The position numbers were made by a program, and so were the translations under genes. The notes below the pieces were generated by a model, which was not told the DNA's origin, searched no databases, and saw only the letters and a list, made by a program, of their open reading frames with translations. Source: Opitutia bacterium (GTDB lineage Bacteria > Verrucomicrobiota > Verrucomicrobiia > Opitutales > Opitutaceae). Taken from it: 64,000 bases of DNA. The stretch lies in contig JACRHT010000016.1 of assembly GCA_016217545.1 (NCBI GenBank), positions 310,001 through 374,000 of the forward strand, written 5' to 3'. Position 1 is the stretch's first letter. Each line of letters opens with the position of its first letter. Below are positions 1 through 8,557 of the stretch, in pieces.

Positions 1-126
1 GCGACCGACCCCGCCGTCTTCGTCGGCGTGTCGGCTTTTCTCGTGTTCGTAGCCGCGTTCGCCTGCTGGCTTCCGGCGCATCGCGCCAGCCGCATTGATC
101 CGTTGGTCGCCCTGCGCGCCGAGTGA
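1..126 (+). CDS. ADOP-type permease, C-terminal end only
   Basis: The first 41 codons of the window are open in frame 1 and end in TGA. They encode a last membrane segment ([13 protein letters not shown]) followed by the family's C-terminal signature [17 protein letters not shown]. This is the tail of a duplicated MacB/FtsX-type permease of the kind that fills the next 42 kb, so the array continues upstream of the window. The next complete member starts 94 nt downstream. Nothing can be said about the missing part. Confidence 0.85.
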   Translation, partial: ATDPAVFVGVSAFLVFVAAFACWLPAHRASRIDPLVALRAE

Positions 127-220
127 ATTCTTCCGTCATTCTGTCTGCCTTCCCCACGTCGCGCTCCCCCGCGCCGGCCTCTCCTCCACGTTCCGACCCG
201 TAGATTCCCTGCCGCTTCCC

Positions 221-2614
221 ATGTTGTCCCTCTTCCGCCAGTCGGTCCGCAGTCTCTCGAAATCCCCCGGCTTTTCGTTCGTCGCGATCGTCATTCTAGC
301 CGCCGGCATCGGCGCATCGACTGCGGTGTTTTCCGTCGTCCACGCCCTGCTGCTCACGCCGCTGCGCTACGGCCAGGGCGACCGTCTCGTCCAAGTGCAG
401 AGCGTCCACCCGCAGCAAGGCGTCTCTCCGCTCGCGCCGGCGACGATGCTCGATGTCGCCGCGCAAGCCCGGACCCTCGACGCGATCGCCGCGCAAACCT
501 ACTACTACGTCAACCTCACCAAGTCGGGCACTCCGGCGCTGCTGACCGCCGCGCAGGTTACCGCCAACTATTTCAAGCTCCTCGCCGTCGCGCCGCTGCA
601 CGGTCGCACGTGGACCGCCGACGAGGCCAAACCCGGCGCGACGCCGGTCGTCGTCCTCGGCCAGCGCCTCTGGGAAACGCAATTCGGCGCGCGCCGCGAC
701 CTGATCGGCGAGACCATCCTGCTCGAGGACACGCCAACGACCGTCATCGGCATCATGCCCAAATCTTTTGGCGACCCGTGGGGCACGGCCGAGCTTTTCA
801 TCCCGATGCCGCTCGGTGCGGAGACGGTCAAGAACCGCGGCTCGCGTTACTGGAGCACCTTCGCGCGCCTCGCGCCGGGTGTCTCGCTCGAACAGGCCAA
901 CGCCGAGCTCGCCGGCGTCGCGCGCGACCTCGAGCGCGGCTTCCCCGAAAATTACCGGGGCTGGTCGCTGCAGGCGGCCGACCTGCACCGCCTCATCGTG
1001 GGCGATTACCGCGAGGCGCTGTGGATCATCGTCGGCGCCGTCGCGTGCGTGATGCTCATCACCTGCGCCAATCTCGCGGGTCTCTGCCTCGTGCGCGCCT
1101 CCGCCCGCCGCAAGGAACTCGCCATCCGCGTCTCCCTCGGCGCCACGCGCGGCCAGATCGCCGCGCAATTGCTCACCGAGAGCTTCCTGCTCTCGCTCGC
1201 CGGCGGCGGCGGCGGCGTCCTGATCGCGCATTGGGGCCTCGCGGGACTTTTGGCACTGACCGACGGCTGGTTGCCGCGCGGCGACGAGGTCGCCGTCAAC
1301 GCCCCCGTTCTCCTCGCCACTCTCGGCCTCACCTTGCTGACCGGACTCGCCTTCGGCCTCGCTCCCGTCTTCACACAGGCGCGCGTCGATGCGCAGGAAG
1401 CCCTCAAGGACGCCCACAGCGCCACCAGCCGCTCTGCGCAACGCCTCCGCTCCTCTCTCGTCGTCGCCGAGATCGCCCTCGCGCTCGTGCTCCTCGTCGG
1501 CGCCGGCGTGCTCGGGCGCAACCTCTACCGCATCCTGTCTCGCAATCCCGGCATCGAAGCCTCGCGCGTGCTCTCGCTCACGCTCACTCCGCCCGAGAAA
1601 CGCTACGACACCCCGGAAAAGCGCCGCGATTACTACACCCGCGCGCTGGCCGAAGTCGCCGCGGTGCCCGGCGTGCAGTCCGCCGCCTTCACGCAAACCT
1701 CCCCGTTCCGCTGGGGCATTCCCATCGCGCTCGCACCGGTGCCGCTGGCCGGCGAGCCGCGCAGCGAGAATCCACCGCAGGTCTTCTACGACTCGGTCAG
1801 CCGCGACTATTTCAAAACCATGGGCACGCCGCTGCGCGCCGGACGCAGCTTCTCCGACGCCGACGCACCGGGCGCGAAACCGGTCGTGATCATCAGCGAA
1901 TCGACCGCGCGCCGCCTCTTCGGCGAGGCCAATCCCATCGGCCGCGAACTCACGCCCGATCTGAACGGCCCCGTGCGCTTCGAGATCATCGGCGTTGCCG
2001 CCGACATCGCGCGCACCGGCCTCGCTGCCGAGACGCCGTTGCAGGTCTACCGCTCGCTCCAGCAACGCCCGACCGCGTTCGCGACGCTCATGGTGCGCAC
2101 GACGCTTCCGCCCGCCACGCTGGCCAAATCGGTGCAGGCGGCCCTGTGGCGCGTCGACGCCGACATTCCGTTCTCGGCCATCACGCCGATGGATCAGGTC
2201 GTCAGCCGCACCGCCACGCAGCCGCGGCTCTACCTCACGCTGTTCGCCGTGTTCGCGGGATTGGCGCTCACGCTCGCCGCCATCGGCCTCTACGGCCTGC
2301 TCGCCTACTCCGTCGCGCAACGCACCCGCGAGTTCGGCATCCGCGCGGCGCTCGGCGCCAACCCGTCCGACGTGCTGCAACTCATCCTCCGCGAAGGAGC
2401 GCTGTTGATCGGCGGCGGACTCGCGCTCGGCCTGCTCGGCGCGCTCGGCGCGGCGCGTCTCCTCCAACAACTGCTCTTCTCCGCCCGCGCCTACGATCCG
2501 CTCGTCTTCGGTGGCGTCGCGTTCCTGCTGGCGGCGGTCGCCCTGTTGGCGTCCCTCATCCCGGCACGTCGCGCAGCCCGCGTCGCACCGATGGAGGCGC
2601 TGCGCACCGACTGA
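221..2614 (+). CDS. ADOP-type duplicated permease 1
   Basis: This 797-residue protein has the plan of the Acidobacterial Duplicated Orphan Permease family (TIGR03434): two copies of a MacB periplasmic core domain plus an FtsX-like membrane domain, with no ATP-binding domain. Eight membrane segments are visible: about 19-45, 265-291, 318-345, 360-384 and 412-433 in the first half, then three near 685-785. Signatures are LITCANLAGL with RRKELAIR after it, GLYGLLAYSVAQRTREFGIR, and a C-terminal PARRAARVAPMEALRTD. The frame is open back to 95, but the ATG at 221 is chosen because MLSLFRQSVRSLSKSPGF aligns with the N-termini of the other members. The substrate is unknown. FtsX/MacB relatives couple a cytoplasmic ATPase to extracytoplasmic work; no ATPase gene is in this window. 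Confidence 0.93.
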   Translation: MLSLFRQSVRSLSKSPGFSFVAIVILAAGIGASTAVFSVVHALLLTPLRYGQGDRLVQVQSVHPQQGVSPLAPATMLDVAAQARTLDAIAAQTYYYVNLTKSGTPALLTAAQVTANYFKLLAVAPLHGRTWTADEAKPGATPVVVLGQRLWETQFGARRDLIGETILLEDTPTTVIGIMPKSFGDPWGTAELFIPMPLGAETVKNRGSRYWSTFARLAPGVSLEQANAELAGVARDLERGFPENYRGWSLQAADLHRLIVGDYREALWIIVGAVACVMLITCANLAGLCLVRASARRKELAIRVSLGATRGQIAAQLLTESFLLSLAGGGGGVLIAHWGLAGLLALTDGWLPRGDEVAVNAPVLLATLGLTLLTGLAFGLAPVFTQARVDAQEALKDAHSATSRSAQRLRSSLVVAEIALALVLLVGAGVLGRNLYRILSRNPGIEASRVLSLTLTPPEKRYDTPEKRRDYYTRALAEVAAVPGVQSAAFTQTSPFRWGIPIALAPVPLAGEPRSENPPQVFYDSVSRDYFKTMGTPLRAGRSFSDADAPGAKPVVIISESTARRLFGEANPIGRELTPDLNGPVRFEIIGVAADIARTGLAAETPLQVYRSLQQRPTAFATLMVRTTLPPATLAKSVQAALWRVDADIPFSAITPMDQVVSRTATQPRLYLTLFAVFAGLALTLAAIGLYGLLAYSVAQRTREFGIRAALGANPSDVLQLILREGALLIGGGLALGLLGALGAARLLQQLLFSARAYDPLVFGGVAFLLAAVALLASLIPARRAARVAPMEALRTD

Positions 2615-2653
2615 CCGTCTCCCCGTCCACTCCCAATCCGCCGCTCTCCCACC

Positions 2654-5056
2654 ATGCTCTCCGACCTGAAATTCGCCCTCCGCTCGCTCGCCAAAGCTCC
2701 CGTCTTCTCGCTCATCGCCATCGTGACGCTCGCGCTCGGGATCGGCGCGAACTCCGGCGTCCTGAGTTTTCTGAACGTTCTTCTGTTCAAACCGCTGCCC
2801 CTGCCGCACGTGCAGGAACTCGTCTTCTTCGGCGAACACTCCCAGCAGGTCCCGAACATGTCGGTGTCCTACCCGAATTTCGTCGACTGGCGCGAGCGGC
2901 AGAAGAGCTTCACGCACCTCGGCGCGTTCCGCGGCCAGTCGTTCAACTACGTCGGCCCCTCCGAGACCGAGCGCATCAACGGCGCCTTTTTTTCCTCCGA
3001 GATGTTCCTGGCGCTCGGCGTCGCGCCCATCCAAGGCCGCTGGTTCTCCGCCGACGAGGACAAACCCGGCGCGGAACGCGTCGCCGTCATCAGCGAGCGC
3101 TTCTGGCAAACCTCGCTCGGCGGCCGTCCCGACGTGCTCGGCGCCAAGCTCACCCTCAGCGGCGAAATCTACTCCGTCGTCGGCGTCATGCCCGCCAACT
3201 TCAACTTTCCCACCAACTCGCCCGATGTGTGGGCGCCGCTCGGACTCCTCGCCGACTCGATGCGCGACCGCGGCAGCCATCCCGGCCTCTACTGCATCGG
3301 CCGCCTGAAGCCCGGCGTCCCGCTCGAGACCGCGCGCGCGGACATGGTCGCGATCGCGAAGCAACTCGAGCAGCAATACCCGCAGTCGAACACCGGCAAC
3401 TCGGTCAACATGCAGACGCTCGTCGACCGCGCCGTCGGCCAGCAACGCGGCGCCGTCTGGATTTCCTTCGGTGCCGCCCTCGGCGTGCTGCTCATCGCCT
3501 GCGCCAACGTCGCGAACCTTCTCCTCGCCCGCGCCGCCGTTCGCTCGCGCGAGTTCGCCGTGCGCGCCGCGCTCGGAGCCGGTCGCAGCCGCCTCATCCG
3601 CCTCGTGCTCGCGGAGAGTCTCCTGCTCGGGCTCGCCGGCACCCTCCTCGGCCTCGGCGCCGGCTACGCCGTGATGCAGGGCATCAAGACCCTCATCCCC
3701 GCCAACTCGCCCTTCGTCACGCAGGTCGCGATGGATTTCAACGTGCTCGGCCTGTCGGTGGCGATCGGAGTCGGCACCACCATTCTCTTCGGTCTCGTGC
3801 CCGCGCTCTCGGGCACCAAGGTGAACCTCAACGAGGCTCTCGCCGCCGGCGGCCGCAGCGGCAACGCCGTCAACGCCCGCTGGCGCTCCCTCCTCGTCGT
3901 CGGCGAATTCGCCCTGACGCTCATGCTTCTCTTCGCGTCCGGCCTGATGATCCGGACCATCCACAACCTCTATCGCGCCGACCTCGGCCTCAAAACCGAC
4001 CGCATCGTCAGCTTCGGCTACGTCATGCCGGGCCGCGACTGGCAGGACGCCGCCAAGCGCACCCAGCTCCTCGACCGCGCGCTCGCCGAACTCCGCCAGC
4101 TCCCCGGCGTCACGCACGTCGCGCTCACCAACCCGCTCCCGCTCGCGGGTGGCGGCAACCAGACGTTCTACCTCGTCGAAGGCGAAGCCGATCCCGGCGC
4201 GGGCAAGCGCCCGTCCACGGAAAACAACGCCGCCAGCGCCGCGTATTTCGAGACCATGCGCATCCCGCTGCTGCGCGGACGCACCTTCACCGACACCGAG
4301 AAGCCCGACGATCCCGCGAGCGTAATCATCGACACCAAGTTCGCCGAAACCCACTTCGCCGGACAGGATCCCATCGGCAAGCGCATCAGCCTCGGCCTCA
4401 GCCCCACCGGCCCGAATTGGTCGACGATCATCGGCGTCGTCGGCCACGTGCAAAACTACGGCATCGGCGAGAATACGCGCGTCCAAATCTATTACCCCTA
4501 CCGCCGCCTCCCGCCGGGCTCCGTCAGTTTCGTGCTGCGCACGCAGCAGGACCCGGCCTCGCTCGCGGGCGCGATCCGCGCGACGATGCGGAAAATCGAA
4601 CCGACCTTGCCCGTGTTCGCCCTGCGCACGATGGACGAGCTCTTCGACCAATCGGTCACGAACGAACGCGTCATGCTCCGGCTCCTCGCTGTCTTCGCCG
4701 GCATCGCCCTGCTGCTCGCCGCGATCGGACTCTACGGCGTGCTCAGCTACATCGTCGCGCAACGCACGCGCGAAGTCGGCGTGCGCATGGCGCTCGGCGC
4801 TTCCGCCGCCTCCGTGCGCCAGCTGATGCTCGGCCAGGGCCTGCGGCTCGCTCTCATCGGTCTCGGCATCGGCCTGCTCGCCGCCGCGGGCCTCGGCAAA
4901 CTCATGAGCAGCGTCCTCTACGGCGTCTCGCCTTTCGACCTGCTCAGCCTTGCCACCGTCTCGGTTGTGCTGCTCGCGATCGGCCTCTTCGCCAGCTGGC
5001 TCCCCGCCCACCGCGCCACTCGCATCAATCCGGTCGAGGCGCTGCGCGCAGATTAA
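2654..5056 (+). CDS. ADOP-type duplicated permease 2
   Basis: 800 residues, starting MLSDLKFALRSLAKAP with the first membrane helix directly after it. It begins 39 nt after the previous stop, so co-transcription is likely. The first-half helix pair contains [31 protein letters not shown] written across the membrane-cytoplasm boundary, and the second half has GLYGVLSYIVAQRTREVG. The C-terminus is PAHRATRINPVEALRAD. The first periplasmic domain carries the HPGLYCIGRLKPGV segment, closely matched by NPGLYSFGRLKPGV in the member at 8558, so these two look like one subgroup. Both extracytoplasmic domains are full length. Substrate and partner ATPase are not identifiable. Confidence 0.93.
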   Translation: MLSDLKFALRSLAKAPVFSLIAIVTLALGIGANSGVLSFLNVLLFKPLPLPHVQELVFFGEHSQQVPNMSVSYPNFVDWRERQKSFTHLGAFRGQSFNYVGPSETERINGAFFSSEMFLALGVAPIQGRWFSADEDKPGAERVAVISERFWQTSLGGRPDVLGAKLTLSGEIYSVVGVMPANFNFPTNSPDVWAPLGLLADSMRDRGSHPGLYCIGRLKPGVPLETARADMVAIAKQLEQQYPQSNTGNSVNMQTLVDRAVGQQRGAVWISFGAALGVLLIACANVANLLLARAAVRSREFAVRAALGAGRSRLIRLVLAESLLLGLAGTLLGLGAGYAVMQGIKTLIPANSPFVTQVAMDFNVLGLSVAIGVGTTILFGLVPALSGTKVNLNEALAAGGRSGNAVNARWRSLLVVGEFALTLMLLFASGLMIRTIHNLYRADLGLKTDRIVSFGYVMPGRDWQDAAKRTQLLDRALAELRQLPGVTHVALTNPLPLAGGGNQTFYLVEGEADPGAGKRPSTENNAASAAYFETMRIPLLRGRTFTDTEKPDDPASVIIDTKFAETHFAGQDPIGKRISLGLSPTGPNWSTIIGVVGHVQNYGIGENTRVQIYYPYRRLPPGSVSFVLRTQQDPASLAGAIRATMRKIEPTLPVFALRTMDELFDQSVTNERVMLRLLAVFAGIALLLAAIGLYGVLSYIVAQRTREVGVRMALGASAASVRQLMLGQGLRLALIGLGIGLLAAAGLGKLMSSVLYGVSPFDLLSLATVSVVLLAIGLFASWLPAHRATRINPVEALRAD

Positions 5057-5101
5057 GAAAATCCCTGGTAACCGCAACGCCCACACTCAGTTCATCTCCT
5101 G

Positions 5102-7630
5102 ATGCTCGCCGACCTGCGCCTCGCCATCCGTCAACTCCATCAGAGTCCCGGTTTCACCGCCCTAGCCGTCCTATCGCTCGCCCTCGGCATCGGCGCCAAC
5201 GCCGCCGTCTTCAGCCTGGTGAACGAGTTTCTCCTCCGCCCGCTACCGGTGCGCGCGCCGGAGGAGTTGGTCATCTTTCGCAACGTCGAGGGACCGCGCG
5301 GCGGACTCGCGCAATCCGTCGAAGGTTTCGGCGGCATGGACATCGCCAGCGGTCGCTACTACACGACTTCATTTTCGCTGGGGATGATCGAGCGCTTCCG
5401 CGCCCACCCGGAAGTGCTCTCCGAAGTCATCGCCTTCGTGCCATCCACTGAGAGCTTCGTTCTCGTGGACGGCGCCCCGGAAATCGGCCTCACCGCGCAA
5501 CTCGTGTCAGGAAACTATTTTTCGGGGCTGGGGGTTTCGATGCAGGTCGGCCGCCCGATCGCGAGCGACGATGATCGCGTCTCGGCGCAACCGGTCGCCG
5601 TGATTTCCCATCGATTCTGGCAGCGCCGCTTCGCCGGCTCAGGCGATGTGCTTGGCCGCACCGTGACCTACAACAACGTCCCGGTCACCATCATCGGTGT
5701 AGCTGCGCGCGATTTTGGAGGCACCAGCCAAGTCGGCGAACACAGCGACATCTATCTTCCCCTGGCCCAACACGGGCGCTTCGAACCGGACAGCGCCGAA
5801 GAGCGCTCGCGGCTTTCCACCTGGTGGGTCCGCATCATGGGGCGGCTCGCGCCGGGTGTGACTGCGGCGCAGGCCCGCGCCACGCTTGAACCGGTCTTCG
5901 TGGCCACCGCGCAAGAGGGCTGGCGCAACGCGCCGCCTCCGCCCGAGGGACGCGGCGAGATGCCCGGCGCGCCTACCCTGCACGCCGACCCCGGTTTCCA
6001 AGGTGAGCGCGACTATCGCCAGCACTACAAGGACTCCCTGCGTCTCATGCAGGGTCTCGTCGGCCTCGTGCTCCTCGCCGCCTGCGCCAACGTCGCCAAT
6101 CTCCTCCTCGCGCGCGGCGCCGCCCGCCGTCGCGAGATTGCCGTCCGCCTCGCACTCGGAGCGAGCCGAGTGCGCATCGTGCGCCAACTCCTCGCCGAAA
6201 GTCTGGTTCTCGCGGCGTTTTCCGCGCTGGCCGGTCTCACGCTCGCCGCCTCGGCCCGGGGCGCATTGATCGCCTTGCAACCGTTCGGCAGCCAGTCCGC
6301 GAATTTGGAACTGCCGCTCGATTGGCGCGTCGTCGCGTTCACGGTCGCGGCCGCCTTGATCACCACGGTGGCCTTCGGCCTCGCGCCCGCGCTGCGCGCC
6401 ACGAAGCTCGATCTCACGCAAGAATTCCAAGGCGGTCGCGGTGCCCGCGGCGCGCGTTCGCGTCTCAGTCGCGCGCTGATGGCGACGCAGCTGGCTCTGT
6501 CACTCGTGCTGCTCGTCTGCCTGACGCTGTTGCTCGGCTCGCTCCGCAACCTCGAGCGCGTGGACGCCGGCTTCAACCGGCGCTCCCTCCTTCTTTTCAA
6601 TTTCAATCTCACCGCCGCCGGCTTCGACGAGGCGCAGACGCGAAATTTCCGTGATCGGGCGCAGGAGCGTCTCGCGGCATTGCCTGGTGTGCGTGGAGTC
6701 ACGTTCTCGCGCGTGCCGGTGTTGTCGCATCACAGGCAGACAAGTTCGGTCCTCATTCCGGGCGTGACGCCGCCCAAAGGCGCCAGCGGACTCGAAGCGC
6801 ACTTCAACGCCGTGGCGCCGAACTTCTTCTCGGTGCTCGAACTGCCACTGGTGCTCGGCCGAGGTTTCACGGCTGCGGACGGTCCGTCCTCTCCCAAGGT
6901 GGCGATCGTCAACGAGACCTTCGCGCGCCTCTACCTGGCGGGCGCCTATCCGCTCGGCTTGCGCTTCCACTATCCCGGAGACGACAAGAACGAGTTCGAG
7001 ATCGTCGGCGTCGCCCGCGACGCGAAATATGCCGATCTCCGCTCGGAGGTGCCGCCCACAGTGTATCTCAGCGCCGCGCAGCGTGACGGCGGATACACTT
7101 TCTACACGATTCGCTACTCGGGCTCGGCCGAGGCCTTGACGGGGTCTGTCCGCGAAGCGATTCGCACGCTCGCTCCGCAAATCCCCGTGTTGAATCTCCG
7201 CACGATGGACCAGCAGGTCGACATGTTGCACAGCGAGGAACGACTCTTCGCCAAGCTGGCCGGATTGTTCGGCGCGCTCTCGTTGCTGCTCACGTCGGTC
7301 GGGCTCTACGGTCTCATGTCCTACCTCATCGCGCGCCGCACGAGCGAGATTGGCGTGCGGATGGCGCTTGGCGCCTTGCCGATCCATATCCTTCGCCAGT
7401 TCATCGGCGAAGCCGGTGCGATGGTGGCGACTGGCGTCGCGGCGGGCGGCCTCGCCGCGTGGGGCGTCGCGCAGCTGCTGCGCCAGATGCTCTACGGCCT
7501 CACTCCCGCCGATCCCTCGGCTTACGCGATCGCCGCGGCTGGACTTGGTCTGGCAGCTCTCGTCACGGCGGCCGTGCCGGCCTGGCGCGCCTCCCGCGTG
7601 AGCCCCAGCGAAGCGCTGCGCGCCGACTGA
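5102..7630 (+). CDS. ADOP-type duplicated permease 3
   Basis: 842 residues, among the longer members of the array. The extra length lies in the first periplasmic domain, which has a longer N-terminal part (around [20 protein letters not shown]) and a proline-rich stretch ([16 protein letters not shown]) just before the second membrane segment. Starts [18 protein letters not shown], 45 nt after the previous stop. The middle signature is [19 protein letters not shown] and the C-terminus is [17 protein letters not shown]. Codon use matches its neighbours. The next gene is about 100 nt away and unrelated, so this closes the first permease block. Confidence 0.92.
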   Translation: MLADLRLAIRQLHQSPGFTALAVLSLALGIGANAAVFSLVNEFLLRPLPVRAPEELVIFRNVEGPRGGLAQSVEGFGGMDIASGRYYTTSFSLGMIERFRAHPEVLSEVIAFVPSTESFVLVDGAPEIGLTAQLVSGNYFSGLGVSMQVGRPIASDDDRVSAQPVAVISHRFWQRRFAGSGDVLGRTVTYNNVPVTIIGVAARDFGGTSQVGEHSDIYLPLAQHGRFEPDSAEERSRLSTWWVRIMGRLAPGVTAAQARATLEPVFVATAQEGWRNAPPPPEGRGEMPGAPTLHADPGFQGERDYRQHYKDSLRLMQGLVGLVLLAACANVANLLLARGAARRREIAVRLALGASRVRIVRQLLAESLVLAAFSALAGLTLAASARGALIALQPFGSQSANLELPLDWRVVAFTVAAALITTVAFGLAPALRATKLDLTQEFQGGRGARGARSRLSRALMATQLALSLVLLVCLTLLLGSLRNLERVDAGFNRRSLLLFNFNLTAAGFDEAQTRNFRDRAQERLAALPGVRGVTFSRVPVLSHHRQTSSVLIPGVTPPKGASGLEAHFNAVAPNFFSVLELPLVLGRGFTAADGPSSPKVAIVNETFARLYLAGAYPLGLRFHYPGDDKNEFEIVGVARDAKYADLRSEVPPTVYLSAAQRDGGYTFYTIRYSGSAEALTGSVREAIRTLAPQIPVLNLRTMDQQVDMLHSEERLFAKLAGLFGALSLLLTSVGLYGLMSYLIARRTSEIGVRMALGALPIHILRQFIGEAGAMVATGVAAGGLAAWGVAQLLRQMLYGLTPADPSAYAIAAAGLGLAALVTAAVPAWRASRVSPSEALRAD

Positions 7631-7732
7631 GGCGCATCCGGCGGAGGTGATCGCGGCGTCGACATCCGCGGCGAAACGCGGTAGGGCTTTGCTTGCTCCC
7701 GAACTGTTCCGCGCTGGTTCGGCACCTTTGCC

Positions 7733-8152
7733 GTGCTCACCAACGCCTTCATCAACCATCCGCGCGCACCGACATCGACGGAGCTCTCCGCGGCATTGCA
7801 ATCCGCGCAGCCAGTCTGGGACGAATTTCTCTCCGGCTTGATGCACGAGGGCGTCGCCACGACGCGCGAATGGAAATGTCATTCGCCGAAGTGGGGCTGG
7901 TCGTTGCGCGTGCTGCAGCGCCAGCGCACGATCGTCTGGCTGTCCCCCGGCCGCGGCGGCTTCAACGTCACCTTCATCCTCGGCAACAAGGCCGTCGCCG
8001 CTGCACGCGCGGCGCGGCTGCCTCAAATCGTCCGCCAGGCGCTCGCCACGGCGCTGCGTTACCCCGAAGGCACCGGCCTCCGCCTCGTCGTCAAATCTCC
8101 CCGCAGCCTCCCGGCTCTGCGCCGGCTCGCCGCGATCAAATCCACCCACTGA
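7733..8152 (+). CDS. DUF3788 family protein
   Basis: 139 residues, read from a GTG start. The central part (VWDEFLSGLMHE, then EWKCHSPKWGWSLRV, RTIVWLSPGRGGFNVTFILG, KAVAAAR) follows the conserved layout I associate with DUF3788, a small soluble cytoplasmic family of unknown function. There is no signal peptide or membrane segment. The stop is 7 nt before the start of the next small gene, so the two are probably translated from one message. It sits between permeases 3 and 4 and nothing links it functionally to them. The family call is from memory of the pattern; start choice is moderately sure. Confidence 0.75.
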   Translation: MLTNAFINHPRAPTSTELSAALQSAQPVWDEFLSGLMHEGVATTREWKCHSPKWGWSLRVLQRQRTIVWLSPGRGGFNVTFILGNKAVAAARAARLPQIVRQALATALRYPEGTGLRLVVKSPRSLPALRRLAAIKSTH

Positions 8153-8159
8153 TTCCGCC

Positions 8160-8495
8160 ATGCGCTTCCTCGCTCTCGAAAGAGAAATCCCCGCGTTGCC
8201 CCGCCCCGATCACACCGACCTCCTGCGCCACGAAGCCGCCGCCGTCTGGCGTCTGCAGTCGGCGGGCGTCGTCCGCGAAATCTGCTTCACCCATCCCGAG
8301 CGCCATGCCGTCCTCACGCTCGAATGCCCCAGCCTCGCCAGCGCCCGCGCTCATCTCGCGGCGTTGCCTCTGGCGCGAGCGGGGCTGATCGAGTTCCAGT
8401 TGCTCGAACTGCGCCCCTACGACGGCTACGAACGTCTCTTCGCGGCCGGTTACGACGCTCCCGCCGATCCCGCCGGCGGCCCGGCGGAATACTGA
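8160..8495 (+). CDS. small YCII/muconolactone-isomerase-like protein
   Basis: 111 residues from ATG. The N-terminal half reads MRFLALEREIPALPRPD, then an amphipathic helix (HEAAAVWRLQSAGVVREICF) and a strand-helix-strand (RHAVLTLECPSLASARAHLAALPL, GLIEFQLLELRPYDGYERLF). This spacing fits the small alpha-beta (ferredoxin-like) fold of YCII and muconolactone isomerase-like proteins, which are often dimeric and mostly uncharacterised. No catalytic residue can be named. It is coupled by a 7-nt gap to the DUF3788 gene upstream and followed 62 nt later by the next permease. Treat as a conserved hypothetical. Confidence 0.65.
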   Translation: MRFLALEREIPALPRPDHTDLLRHEAAAVWRLQSAGVVREICFTHPERHAVLTLECPSLASARAHLAALPLARAGLIEFQLLELRPYDGYERLFAAGYDAPADPAGGPAEY

Positions 8496-8557
8496 AGAAT
8501 TCCGGTAACCGCGGACGCGGCGGCGGGTTCTCTTGGCCAGCACCCCTGACCAAGACC

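Noticed and set aside
296-5086. A 1596-codon open frame on the - strand, antisense to three permeases
   Set aside because: Its translation is rich in R, A, G, E and D without any domain, while the + strand encodes clear permeases. It is an effect of G/C at third codon positions.
610-5451. A 1613-codon open frame on the + strand in another frame than the permeases
   Set aside because: Arginine- and proline-rich translation with no family pattern; it overlaps three real genes completely.
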